A model generated the notes under the pieces. That model saw nothing but the letters and a program-made list of their open reading frames with translations. It was not told where the DNA came from and ran no database searches. From the NCBI RefSeq assembly GCF_001417955.2, contig NZ_LKTM01000353.1, positions 1 through 33,476 of the forward strand: a stretch of DNA of 33,476 nt, in the 5' to 3' direction. Below, one piece after another: positions 19,941 through 29,050 of the stretch. Numbering within the stretch: position 1 is the stretch's first letter; every line of letters begins with the position of its first letter. The position numbers and the translations under genes were made by a program. Origin of the DNA: Mycobacterium gordonae (GTDB taxonomy: Bacteria > Actinomycetota > Actinomycetes > Mycobacteriales > Mycobacteriaceae).

Positions 19941-20852
19941 TTACTTGGAGGCGTCGGCGAGCGCGTTTGCGCCACCGACGATTTCGCTGATCTCTTGGGT
20001 GATCTGGGCCTGCCGCTCGCGGTTGGCTTGCAGCGTCAGGTCCTTGATGAGGTCGTCGGCATTATCGGTCGCCGATTTCATCGCGCGCTGGCGCGACGCG
20101 AGTTCCGAGGCCGCCGATTCGAGCAGGGCAGCGTAGACGCGGGTGGTCAGGTACCGCGGCAGCAGCGCCTCGAACAGCGTTGTCGCGTCCGGCTCGAACG
20201 AGTACAACGTGTGCGGTCCGGTGTCTTCCTCGACGTACTCGACCACCAACGGGGCGATGCGGTGCGCGACGGCCTGCTGCGACATCATCGATTTGAACTC
20301 GGAGAAGACGATGTGCAGTTCGTCGACGCCGCGTTCCTCGTCATCCTCGTCGTCGCCGGTGCCGGCCATGAACGCGTCGACCAGAGTCTCGGCGATCTCG
20401 GAGGCATTTTCGACCTGAGGCTGCTCGGAGAAGCCGGTCCACGACTCCCTGATGTCCCAGTTCCGGAAGGTGAAGTAGTTCTGGGCTTTTCGTCCCACGG
20501 TGTACAGCACCGGGTCCTTGCCCTCTTCCCGAAGCAACGAGAAGAGCTCCTCGGACCGCCGGAAGATGCTCGAGTTGTACGCGCCACACAGACCACGGTC
20601 GGAGGACACCACCAGCACGCCGGCCCGCTTGGGTTCCGCGCGCTCGACGAGCAGCGGATGGTCCAGAGCGGCCTCGGCGGACAAGGTGGTGAGCATCGAC
20701 GTGATCTGAAAGGCGTACGGCCGGGCGGATTCCAGTCGCGCCTGCGCCTTACCGATACGCGAGGTCGCAATCAGTTCCTGAGCCTTGGTGATCTTCTTGA
20801 TCGACCCCGCCGACTTGATCCGTCCGCGTAGCTCGCGAAGTGTGGCAGCCAT
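19941..20852 (-). CDS. atpG: ATP synthase F1 subunit gamma
   Basis: A 303-residue central-stalk rotor. The conserved N-terminal helix (LRGRIKSAGSIKKITKAQ) and the C-terminal helix (AMKSATDNADDLI) form the coiled-coil shaft. An acidic insertion, AGTGDDEDDEERG, at about 163-175 matches the mycobacterium-specific gamma loop reported to affect coupling and considered as a drug target. It starts 6 nt after the atpA stop. Confidence 0.97.
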   Translation of the reverse strand: MAATLRELRGRIKSAGSIKKITKAQELIATSRIGKAQARLESARPYAFQITSMLTTLSAEAALDHPLLVERAEPKRAGVLVVSSDRGLCGAYNSSIFRRSEELFSLLREEGKDPVLYTVGRKAQNYFTFRNWDIRESWTGFSEQPQVENASEIAETLVDAFMAGTGDDEDDEERGVDELHIVFSEFKSMMSQQAVAHRIAPLVVEYVEEDTGPHTLYSFEPDATTLFEALLPRYLTTRVYAALLESAASELASRQRAMKSATDNADDLIKDLTLQANRERQAQITQEISEIVGGANALADASK

Positions 20853-20858
20853 CGGTGG

Positions 20859-22523
20859 TTACTTCTTGTCCTTCTTGGTGTCCTTCTTGGGCTTCTCTTT
20901 CTTGACCTTCACCGATTCCTTGCCGAGGTCCTCTTCGTCCATGGCCTCGACGTGCTCGTCGGGTACCACGGACTCACCGGAGGTGGCGGCGAAGCCCTTC
21001 TTGAACTTGTTGATGATGTCGGTGAGCTTTTCCTCTTCTTCCTCGCCGAGCTTCCCGCTGCTGCGGATGCCTTCGAGGAACTTCTCCTCCGAGGCCCGCA
21101 TGTGGTCCAGCAGCTCTGCTTCGAACCGCTTGACGTCCTCCACCGGAACCGAGTCCAGGTGACCGCCGGTGCCCAGGAAGATCGAAACCACCTGCTCCTC
21201 AACGGGTAACGGCGCGAACTGCGGTTGCTTGAGCAACTCGACCAGACGCTCACCGCGCGCCAGCTGCTTCTTCGACGTCTCGTCGAGGTCGGACGCGAAC
21301 GCGGCGAACGATTCCAGCTCGCGGTACTGCGACAGGTCCAGCCGCAGCGAGCCCGCCACCTCTTTCATCGCCTTGATCTGGGCGGCGCCACCGACCCGGG
21401 ACACCGACACACCGACGTTGATGGCGGGCCGGACGCCCTGGTTGAACAGGTCGCTCTCCAGGAAGCACTGGCCGTCGGTGATCGAGATGACGTTGGTGGG
21501 GATGTAGGCCGAGATGTCGTTGGCCTTGGTCTCGATGATCGGCAGGCCGGTCAGCGAGCCGCCGCCGAGCTCGTCGGACAGCTTGGCGCAACGCTCGAGG
21601 AGCCGCGAGTGCAGGTAGAACACGTCGCCCGGGTAGGCCTCACGGCCCGGCGGACGGCGCAGCAGCAGCGAGATCGCGCGGTAGGCCTCGGCCTGCTTGG
21701 TCAGGTCGTCGAAGACGATCAGGACGTGCTTGCCCTCGTACATCCAGTGCTGAGCGATGGCCGAACCGGTATACGGCGCAAGCCATTTGAAGCCGGCCGA
21801 GTCCGAAGCCGGCGCCGCGACGATGGTGGTGTAGTCCATCGCGCCGCCCTCGTCCAGTGCGCGCCGGACGGAGGCGATCGTGGTGCCCTTCTGCCCGATT
21901 GCGACGTAGACGCAGCGGACCTGCTTCTTCTCGTCGCCGGTCTCCCAGTTCTGGCGCTGGTTGAGGATCGTGTCGACGCAGACGGCGGTCTTGCCGGTCT
22001 TGCGGTCGCCGATGATCAGCTGCCGCTGGCCACGACCGATCGGGGTCATCGCATCGATGGCCTTGATGCCGGTCTGCAGCGGCTCTTTCACACTCTGGCG
22101 CTCGACGACCGACGGCGCCTGCAGTTCCAGCGCGCGCCGGGTGTCGGTCTCGATGTCGCCGCCGCCGTCGATGGGCTGGCCCAGCGGGTCGACCACCCGG
22201 CCGAGGAAGGCGTCACCGACGGGCACCGAGAGCACGTCGCCGGTGCGCTTGACCTGCTGGCCCTGTTCGATCTTCTCGAAGTCACCCAGGATCACGGCGC
22301 CGACGCTGTGCTCGTCGAGGTTCAGTGCGACACCGAGGACCCCGCCCGTGAACTCGAGCAGTTCCTGGGTCATCACGGAGGGCAGACCCTCGACGTGCGC
22401 AATGCCGTCTCCGGCATCCACCACGGTCCCGACTTCCTCCCGCGAGGTGTCGGCGGTGAAGGACTCTACGTATTCCTCGATGGCGCTCTGGATGGCATCA
22501 GCGGAGATTGTCAACTCGGCCAT
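20859..22523 (-). CDS. atpA: ATP synthase F1 subunit alpha
   Basis: A 554-residue nucleotide-binding subunit. The P-loop GDRKTGKT is at 172-179. The C-terminus carries an extra tail of about 40 residues, ending in a Lys/Asp/Glu-rich stretch, beyond the length of E. coli alpha (513); in mycobacteria this extension is known to suppress ATP hydrolysis. The ATG at 22523 lies 59 nt after the b-delta gene, with GGAAG upstream. Confidence 0.97.
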   Translation of the reverse strand: MAELTISADAIQSAIEEYVESFTADTSREEVGTVVDAGDGIAHVEGLPSVMTQELLEFTGGVLGVALNLDEHSVGAVILGDFEKIEQGQQVKRTGDVLSVPVGDAFLGRVVDPLGQPIDGGGDIETDTRRALELQAPSVVERQSVKEPLQTGIKAIDAMTPIGRGQRQLIIGDRKTGKTAVCVDTILNQRQNWETGDEKKQVRCVYVAIGQKGTTIASVRRALDEGGAMDYTTIVAAPASDSAGFKWLAPYTGSAIAQHWMYEGKHVLIVFDDLTKQAEAYRAISLLLRRPPGREAYPGDVFYLHSRLLERCAKLSDELGGGSLTGLPIIETKANDISAYIPTNVISITDGQCFLESDLFNQGVRPAINVGVSVSRVGGAAQIKAMKEVAGSLRLDLSQYRELESFAAFASDLDETSKKQLARGERLVELLKQPQFAPLPVEEQVVSIFLGTGGHLDSVPVEDVKRFEAELLDHMRASEEKFLEGIRSSGKLGEEEEEKLTDIINKFKKGFAATSGESVVPDEHVEAMDEEDLGKESVKVKKEKPKKDTKKDKK

Positions 22524-22582
22524 GGCTTTTCGTCTTCCTACTTCGTTGTGTGACTTAGGTCGGGTTTCCGTCGGGCTTTGGG

Positions 22583-23923
22583 TTAGTCGGGTAACTGGGC
22601 CTCAGCAGCGGCCAACCGGGACTTGAGCGTGCCGTCGATCACTTCGTCGCCCACCACGATCTGCAGTCCGCCGAGCAGGTCAGGATCGGTTTGCAGCTGG
22701 ACCGCCACCGGGTGACCGTAGATGCGACTCAACACTTCGCTGACGCGGCCGCGTTGGGCGTCGCTGAGTTCGGCCGCGGCACTGACCTGCGCCACGACCT
22801 CGCCGCGGCGGGCGACCGCGACCTGAGCAAGCAGCAAGACGGCCTCTTCGGCCGGACTGCCCCGCAGTAACTCGATCGTCTGGGACAGCAGCGCGACCGC
22901 GACCGGGTTCACCTTGCTGCCCGAACCCTCAAGTACCTTGCGCAGCAAGCCAACTCGTCGATCGACGTCGCTGGTGTAGTCGCCCAGCAGGATGCCGAGG
23001 CGCGGTTGGGCGTCGAGGATGCGCGAAAACCGGAACAACTGGTCTTCGACTTCGTCGACGCTGCCGTCCTTTTCAGCGACCGCGAGTAAAGCCTGCCGCG
23101 ACACGTGCTCGATCGCGTCGACCAGGTCCCCGCTCGCCGACCAGCGCTCCGAGACGGCGGTGCGTAGCACGTCGAGGGTGGGGTCGCCGACCTTGCCTTC
23201 GAGCAGGCGCTCGAGCAGCTTGACCCGGGGCGCCGCGTCCTCGGCCGGCACGGTGAGGTACCGGGTGACCACAATCTCCTGGTTCAACATCTTGGCCACC
23301 GACACCAACTCGTCGGAGAGCGTCGTCAAACCTTTGTTGTCGAGGTCTTCGGCGAGGGTGTTGAACCGGTCCACCAGGTTGCCCACCGCGCTTCGGCTCG
23401 CCGAACGCATCTTGGCCAGCACCGGGTATTCCACCTCGACCGGTTCGGGCGCCATCTCGCTGAGTTGGTCAAGGAACCGATCGACGGTCGATGCCTGCTG
23501 CTCGGCGTCGGCCACATAGCTGCGCACCAAATCGCTTGCCTGGCGTACTGATTCGTGGCCCAGCTCCAGCCGGAGCTGACGAGTCAGTTGCGCCCGCAGC
23601 AACTCGGTCTGACGGGCTCCCTGCGCCTTGATGCGTTCGGCCTCGCTCTCGGCCTGCGCCCGCATCTGTTCCTCGATGCGCTCGGAGTCGGACTTCGCCT
23701 CTTCGACGAGTTCAGCGGCCTCCTCCTTGGCGCGTTCCACGGCCTGGCTGTGCGCCGTGGTCGACTCGGTGAGGCGCTTGGCGGCCTTCTCCGAGTCCTC
23801 CAACTGCTGGCGCACAGTCTCCTGGCGGGCGGTCATCAGCTTGCGGACCGGCGGCACGACGTACCGCCAGACCAGCAGCACGATCGCCGCGAAACCGATC
23901 AGCTGTCCGATAAATGTCGACAT
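22583..23923 (-). CDS. atpFH: ATP synthase fused subunit b-delta
   Basis: A 446-residue fusion, the mycobacterial form of the stator. Residues 2-22 are a membrane helix, about 30-160 a charged coiled coil (b-like), and about 175-446 the delta domain that caps F1. The ATG at 23923 (MSTFIGQLIGF) is chosen because it begins the membrane helix and lies 7 nt after the atpF stop; a longer frame upstream would overlap atpF. Pairs with the separate b subunit to make an asymmetric stator stalk. Confidence 0.95.
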   Translation of the reverse strand: MSTFIGQLIGFAAIVLLVWRYVVPPVRKLMTARQETVRQQLEDSEKAAKRLTESTTAHSQAVERAKEEAAELVEEAKSDSERIEEQMRAQAESEAERIKAQGARQTELLRAQLTRQLRLELGHESVRQASDLVRSYVADAEQQASTVDRFLDQLSEMAPEPVEVEYPVLAKMRSASRSAVGNLVDRFNTLAEDLDNKGLTTLSDELVSVAKMLNQEIVVTRYLTVPAEDAAPRVKLLERLLEGKVGDPTLDVLRTAVSERWSASGDLVDAIEHVSRQALLAVAEKDGSVDEVEDQLFRFSRILDAQPRLGILLGDYTSDVDRRVGLLRKVLEGSGSKVNPVAVALLSQTIELLRGSPAEEAVLLLAQVAVARRGEVVAQVSAAAELSDAQRGRVSEVLSRIYGHPVAVQLQTDPDLLGGLQIVVGDEVIDGTLKSRLAAAEAQLPD

Positions 23924-23930
23924 ATGGTGG

Positions 23931-24467
23931 CTACCTCGTCGCTTTCGAAGTCGCTTCTGAGGTTGCGGCTGCGGGGCTGACTTCGACGCCGAGCACGCGG
24001 GAGGCCAGCGTGGCCGAGATCGCACCGACGTTGGAGCGCAGATCCAACTCCACGGCGTCGCGCTCCCGCTTCAATTGCTCGTTGGCCTGGGCCAACATCT
24101 CTGCCACTTGCTGCTCGGCGCGAGCTCGTGCGTCGTCGATGACCTTGCGACCCTCTGTCCGCGCGTTGTCGCGGAAGGCGCCGGCTTCAACCCGGGCTTC
24201 CTTCAAGGCCTTCTCGTAGTCGGCATCGGCGGCCGCGAACTGCTCGGCCGCCTTCTTGCTGTCGGCCTGGGTCTTGGCGACCATGTTGTCGCGTTCCTTG
24301 AGCACCCGCAGAATCGGCGGCACGACGAACGTGCCGATGACCCCGAGCACCACCAGGAAGATGGCCAGCACGAAGAAGAAGGTGCCGTTCGGGATGAGGA
24401 AGTTGCTTTGGCCGCCTTCCTCTGCTGCAAACTTCACAGCCGAAGCAAGAGAGGTCGGGTCACCCAT
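23931..24467 (-). CDS. atpF: ATP synthase Fo subunit b
   Basis: A 178-residue protein from the ATG at 24467; a GTG at 24470 gives one more residue. A membrane helix (about 29-52, following FLIPNGT) leads into a long Ala/Glu/Arg-rich coiled coil. It forms the peripheral stalk with the b-delta fusion. It starts 9 nt after atpE. Confidence 0.95.
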   Translation of the reverse strand: MGDPTSLASAVKFAAEEGGQSNFLIPNGTFFFVLAIFLVVLGVIGTFVVPPILRVLKERDNMVAKTQADSKKAAEQFAAADADYEKALKEARVEAGAFRDNARTEGRKVIDDARARAEQQVAEMLAQANEQLKRERDAVELDLRSNVGAISATLASRVLGVEVSPAAATSEATSKATR

Positions 24468-24476
24468 CACAGCGAA

Positions 24477-24722
<246 letters not shown>

Positions 24723-24742
24723 TTTTATCCTCCTTGATAACT

Positions 24743-24760
24743 CTGGTAGCGGTTTACCAG
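24743..24760 (-). other. Hairpin before the atpE ribosome binding site
   Basis: A 6-bp perfect stem (CTGGTA/TACCAG, 6-nt loop) in the 45-nt gap between the atpB stop and the atpE Shine-Dalgarno. An A-rich stretch at the atpB stop precedes it on the minus strand. It could mark RNA processing or help set high atpE translation; on the plus strand it resembles a terminator because a T-run follows. Confidence 0.45.
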
Positions 24761-24767
24761 GATTTTT

Positions 24768-25520
24768 TTAGTGGTGGTCCTCTTCTAGTTCCATCGCTTG
24801 GCTGAAGTACAAAATCGTCAGCAGGGCGAAGATGAAGGCCTGGATGGCGCCGACGAACAGGTCGAACGACTTCCAGATCGCGTTCGGCAGCCACAGGATG
24901 TACGGCGGGAACAGCGCGATCAGCGCGACCAGGATGCCGCCGGCGAAGATGTTGCCGAAGAGTCGGAGCGACAGCGAAATCGGCTTGGCGAGCTCTTCGA
25001 CGACGTTGATCGGCGCGAGGATCGCCACGTGGCCCTTGAGCACCTTGATCGGGTGGCCGATGATGCCGCGACGCCAGATCCCGGCCGCGTGGTAGCAGAC
25101 GAACACGAACAGGGCCAGGGCCAGCACGTAGTTGATGTCGGCAGCCGCCGACGAGAGCAGCTCGGTGGTCTTGCCTTCTTTGTCGGTGTACTGCAGCGGC
25201 AGCACCGACAACCAGTTCGAGATCAGGATGAACACGAAGATGGTCACCGCGAGCGGCAGCACGAACGGCGCGATCCGCATGCCGATGGCCGCCTCGACCT
25301 GGCTGCGCATCTGGATGGTGATCGCCTCGAAGAACAGCTGCACACCGCCGGGCACGGCGGTCGAGGTGACCTTGGACTTCAGGTAGAACGCCAACCCGAT
25401 CACGATCACCGCGGCGATCGCCGTCGACATGATGGTGTCGGTGTTGACTGTCAGACCAAGCCATTTGGCGGTGTGGTGCTCGCCGACCTCGATCTGAGCG
25501 GCCAGGATCGACTCAGTCAT
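24768..25520 (-). CDS. atpB: ATP synthase Fo subunit a
   Basis: A 250-residue membrane protein with five or six helices forming the proton half-channels against the c-ring. The essential arginine is R186 in SLSLRLFGN. The ATG at 25520 follows GGAGG within the end of the previous gene, and the two genes overlap by 8 nt. Confidence 0.96.
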   Translation of the reverse strand: MTESILAAQIEVGEHHTAKWLGLTVNTDTIMSTAIAAVIVIGLAFYLKSKVTSTAVPGGVQLFFEAITIQMRSQVEAAIGMRIAPFVLPLAVTIFVFILISNWLSVLPLQYTDKEGKTTELLSSAAADINYVLALALFVFVCYHAAGIWRRGIIGHPIKVLKGHVAILAPINVVEELAKPISLSLRLFGNIFAGGILVALIALFPPYILWLPNAIWKSFDLFVGAIQAFIFALLTILYFSQAMELEEDHH

Positions 25521-26007
25521 CGCCGGCGCTCCTCCCTTCCGTGCCTTCTGATCCCGTCACTACCGCACCTTCTTGGCCCTCGAGCTGTCCGTCCGGGTCG
25601 CCGGTCCGCAGCTTCTTCCACACCGGCAGCGCAGTCGATGCCACCAGTAGCACCTGGAAGAGTGCCAGGCCGAACACCACGCCCAGACCTTCGGGCCGGA
25701 ATATGAAAGCGATGATCAACGCGAGGATCGTGATGAGCGCGACGCGTGAGGCCGAGTTGATGGCCATCGAACGCTTCAGCGGATGATCGCGCGCGGTGAT
25801 CGACTCCACCGAGCGACGCACCATTAGCGCGTTGAGCAAACCCAGCATCAACCCGATTCCGAAGAACCCCCCGACGACGGGGTGACCGGCGTAGCCGGCG
25901 ATCAAAGTCGCTACCGCCGTCACCCCCAGGCTGATGAGGAACAGCCGAACGGGACGGAACGCAACAGCGGGAAACACCAACGGCGCGTCCTGCGCTGGTG
26001 TCGTCAC
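25513..26007 (-). CDS. AtpI-like membrane protein (Rv1303-like), first gene of the atp operon
   Basis: A 164-residue protein with four predicted membrane helices (about 20-38, 43-63, 85-105, 109-127) and an acidic, Gly-rich tail. Its place immediately before atpB and its size match AtpI-type assembly factors for the c-ring; the sequence is poorly conserved, so the assignment rests mainly on context. It starts with GTG at 26007, with GAGGTG about 8 nt upstream. The 227-bp gap to wecA presumably holds the atp promoter; TATGGT and TACGCT hexamers occur there but none has a convincing -35. Confidence 0.8.
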   Translation of the reverse strand: MTTPAQDAPLVFPAVAFRPVRLFLISLGVTAVATLIAGYAGHPVVGGFFGIGLMLGLLNALMVRRSVESITARDHPLKRSMAINSASRVALITILALIIAFIFRPEGLGVVFGLALFQVLLVASTALPVWKKLRTGDPDGQLEGQEGAVVTGSEGTEGRSAGDD

Positions 26008-26234
26008 TGCAGCACCTCAATCCCAGGTTGGTGGGGCGAAAACCACGCGACCGACTGATCCGTGGCCCGCCGAGCGTATCGCAAGGGTCACGCTGGATTT
26101 ACCCAAGGGGTAGCTCCCTGTGTCGGTCTTGCGCCGGCGGCACCGGAAACCCATCCGACGGGCCGGGGAGCCGGCAACCCGCGAGGTTTATTTCGGGGTT
26201 CTACCAGCACCGTACCATAGGACAGCCTGACCTA

Positions 26235-27443
26235 CTACTGATCGTCGTAGTACTCGTCGCGGCGGCGCAACAGCGGAATCACGGTCGCGACGCCCGCGAC
26301 GGCGATTGCTCCCAGCATCACCGCGGCGGTGTGGCGGGGGTCGAAAAAAATCGTGCTCGCCGCGCCGAAGGCGACGATGCCGACCCACAGGTAGATGAGC
26401 AGCACCACCCGGCGATGGGAATGGCCGATCTGCAGCAGCCGGTGGTGCAGATGCATTTTGTCAGGGGTGAAGGCACTGCGGCCCGCCCGGGTGCGCCGCA
26501 CGATCGCCAGCAGCAGGTCGAGCATCGGCACGAACATGACGGCGACCACCAGCAGGAACGGCGACAGCAGAGCAAACACATCGCGGGCGCCGTAGGCGTT
26601 CTGCGAGATCGGTCCGGCGGCGGTCGTCGAGGCCGCCGCGAGCATCAGGCCGATCAGCATCGAGCCGGAGTCACCCATGAAGATCCGGGCCCGGTGGAAG
26701 TTGTGCGGCAGAAACCCCAGACAGGCACCCGCGAGAACCACCGAGATCACCGCGGGCGGGTAGTAGAGCACGTCGCCGCCATGGTCGCGCAGCAGACCCA
26801 CCGAGAACATGCAGATCGCCAGGGCTGTGATGAGGCCCAGCCCGGCCGCCAGCCCGTCCAGCCCGTCGACGAAGTTCATCGCATTGACGATCGAGACCGT
26901 CAATGCCAGCGTCAGCAGGATCGAGGAGGCCTGGTCCAGCACGATGGTGCCGACGCCGCCTACCGGGATGTACAGGACGCTCCACGCGACACCCATGGTG
27001 ACCAGCACACTTGCGGCGGTGATCTGGCCGGCGAACTTGGTCAGCGCGTCCAGGCCCCAGCGGTCGTCGATCAGTCCGATACCCATGATCACCGCGCCGG
27101 CGACCAGCACCGCGGGCATGCCGGTGGAGTAGACGAACCCGCGGGTGAGCGCCGGCAGCTGGGAGGCCAGGAAGACGGCCGAGCCGACGCCGAGGAACAT
27201 CGCCAACCCGCCCATGCGGGGCGTCGGCGTCACGTGCACATCCCGTTCCCGGGGGTAGGCGACGGCGCCCAGGCGGGTGGCCAGCACGCGAACCGGCCCG
27301 GTCGCGAAATAGGTGATGATGGCCGCGGTCAGCCCGACCAGAGCAAGCTCGCGCAGCGGGACTCCGGCGCTGCGGTCGGACAGTGCGAGCAAACCACCGG
27401 CAAGGCTGGCCACATCGCTGGACACCTCGAGACCGTACTTCAC
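26235..27443 (-). CDS. wecA: Decaprenyl-phosphate GlcNAc-1-phosphate transferase
   Basis: A 402-residue polytopic membrane protein with about eleven helices. It transfers GlcNAc-1-P to decaprenyl phosphate, the first step of the arabinogalactan linker in mycobacteria. Family motifs present: PRMGG (77-80 region), LIDDRWG (D126, D127, Mg binding), NFVDGLDG (190-197), FMGDSGS, and the cytosolic HLHHRLL substrate loop. The start GTG at 27443 is preferred over the TTG at 27446 by comparison with the Rv1302 N-terminus. It lies 100 nt after the threonylcarbamoyl-AMP synthase gene. Confidence 0.94.
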   Translation of the reverse strand: MKYGLEVSSDVASLAGGLLALSDRSAGVPLRELALVGLTAAIITYFATGPVRVLATRLGAVAYPRERDVHVTPTPRMGGLAMFLGVGSAVFLASQLPALTRGFVYSTGMPAVLVAGAVIMGIGLIDDRWGLDALTKFAGQITAASVLVTMGVAWSVLYIPVGGVGTIVLDQASSILLTLALTVSIVNAMNFVDGLDGLAAGLGLITALAICMFSVGLLRDHGGDVLYYPPAVISVVLAGACLGFLPHNFHRARIFMGDSGSMLIGLMLAAASTTAAGPISQNAYGARDVFALLSPFLLVVAVMFVPMLDLLLAIVRRTRAGRSAFTPDKMHLHHRLLQIGHSHRRVVLLIYLWVGIVAFGAASTIFFDPRHTAAVMLGAIAVAGVATVIPLLRRRDEYYDDQ

Positions 27444-27543
27444 CAACCTGAGACCGGTGCGCCCGCGGTCATCGCCGAACGTGAAACCACGGTGAGATTC
27501 GGGCCGGATTTTCGCCGTCAGATCACGGTCGGCGACCGAAGCG

Positions 27544-28197
27544 CTACTCGATCAGGCTGGCCGCGTCCACGCCGAGCACCTCGGCGACGCGGGCGGTGCT
27601 GACCGGCCCCTCACGCAGGATGCGTGGGGCCTTTCCGCTCAGGTCGACGATCGTCGAGGCGGCCTGCTGCGCGGCCGGCCCGCCGTCGAGGTAGACGTCC
27701 ACGCGGGGGCCGAGTTGGCGCTGGGCTTCGTCGACGTCGACGGCGGCGGGCTGGCCGGAGACGTTGGCGCTGGACACCGCCATCGGCCCGACCTCGCGCA
27801 GCAACTCGATGGCGACCGGATGCAACGGCATCCGCAGCATCACGGTGCCGTGCGCGTCGCCGAGGTCCCATTGCAGCGACGGCGCCTGCATCACCACCAG
27901 GCTCAGCGCGCCGGGCCAGAACGCCCGGATCAGTTCGCGCGCCCCGTCCGGCATCCCGTACACGAGGCCCTCGATGGTGTGCCAGGAGCCGACCAGCACG
28001 CCCACCGGCATGTCGCGGCCGCGGCCCTTGGCCGCCAGCAGCGCGTCCACGGCGGTGCTGTCGAAAGCGTCGGCCGCGAGGCCGTAAACGGTGTCAGTCG
28101 GCATGACGACCAGCCGGCCGGCCTTGAGCGCATCCACCGCGGCGGTGATTCCACGCGCCCGACGATCCGGGTCGGCGCAGTCGAAAACCTCACTCAT
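27544..28197 (-). CDS. L-threonylcarbamoyladenylate synthase (TsaC/Sua5 family)
   Basis: A 217-residue YrdC-domain protein that makes threonylcarbamoyl-AMP from Thr, bicarbonate and ATP for t6A37 modification of ANN-decoding tRNAs. The motif PTDTVYGLA is at 33-41, a KGRGRDMP loop at 57-64, and SSANVSG at 142-148. It lacks the C-terminal Sua5 domain. Its ATG overlaps the prmC stop by 8 nt (ATGAGTGA), so it is coupled to prmC, a common pairing in bacteria. Rv1301-like. Confidence 0.93.
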   Translation of the reverse strand: MSEVFDCADPDRRARGITAAVDALKAGRLVVMPTDTVYGLAADAFDSTAVDALLAAKGRGRDMPVGVLVGSWHTIEGLVYGMPDGARELIRAFWPGALSLVVMQAPSLQWDLGDAHGTVMLRMPLHPVAIELLREVGPMAVSSANVSGQPAAVDVDEAQRQLGPRVDVYLDGGPAAQQAASTIVDLSGKAPRILREGPVSTARVAEVLGVDAASLIE

Positions 28198-29050
28198 CGG
28201 CGCTTCCCCTCCGGGCCGTCACGAACCTGGGCCGTCCGGCCAGATCATTGCGGGCCACGACGTCACTGAACAGCCCAGTCCTGTTGATGCATGCGACGGT
28301 CAGCGCCGACGTGGTGTCGTCATGCTCGACGGCGAACCGACCACCCGGGCGCAGCCAACTCGCGGCGCGCGCGACAACGGCGGGTATCACCGCCATCCCG
28401 TCCGGTCCGCCGAACACGGCATGCGACGGATCATGTTGTGTCACTTCGGGTTCCAGCACGGCATCCGCCGGGACATACGGCGGGTTCGAGACGACGAGGT
28501 CGACCCGGCCGTCGAGTTCCGGCAGCAGGCCGGGCGTGTCGATGTCAGCGTGCACCAGTTCCACGCCGGTGCCCTCGACGTTGCGGCGGGCGTATTCCAG
28601 GGCCGCCTCGGAGTCGTCGATGCCGACAACCCGGGCGCCCGGCCAGCGGCGCGACAGGGCGACTGCCAGCGCACCGGTGCCCGTGCACGCGTCGACTATC
28701 ACCGGCCGCGCCGGAAGTGATTGTGCGACAGCCCATTCGAACATCGCCTCGGTCTCGGGCCGCGGGATGAACACCCCCGGGCCGACGTGCAGCAGCACCG
28801 GCCCGAAACCGACCGTCCCGGTGAGGTGTTGCAACGGCACCCGCTGGGCGCGTGCCGCTACGGCGCGCTGGAAGCGTTCGAAGAACTCGTCGGCAGGATC
28901 CACGAACCGGAGCCGGCCGCGGTCGGTGCCGGCCACGTGGGCGGCCAGCTGCTCGGCATCCCAGCGGGCGGAGTCGATTCCCGCTTCGGCCAGTTGCGCC
29001 GCAGCGGAGTCGATCGCCTGCCGCAGGGATTGCCGAACTGTCCCGGTCAT
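28190..29050 (-). CDS. prmC: Release factor glutamine methyltransferase
   Basis: A 286-residue SAM-dependent enzyme that methylates the Gln of the GGQ motif of RF1 and RF2. The SAM loop DACTGTG is at 120-126 and the catalytic NPPY at 189-192; an N-terminal helical domain binds the release factor. The ATG at 29050 overlaps the prfA stop by 4 nt (ATGA), which defines the start; a longer frame inside prfA is not credible. Also called hemK (Rv1300) in older annotation. Confidence 0.95.
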   Translation of the reverse strand: MTGTVRQSLRQAIDSAAAQLAEAGIDSARWDAEQLAAHVAGTDRGRLRFVDPADEFFERFQRAVAARAQRVPLQHLTGTVGFGPVLLHVGPGVFIPRPETEAMFEWAVAQSLPARPVIVDACTGTGALAVALSRRWPGARVVGIDDSEAALEYARRNVEGTGVELVHADIDTPGLLPELDGRVDLVVSNPPYVPADAVLEPEVTQHDPSHAVFGGPDGMAVIPAVVARAASWLRPGGRFAVEHDDTTSALTVACINRTGLFSDVVARNDLAGRPRFVTARRGSADE

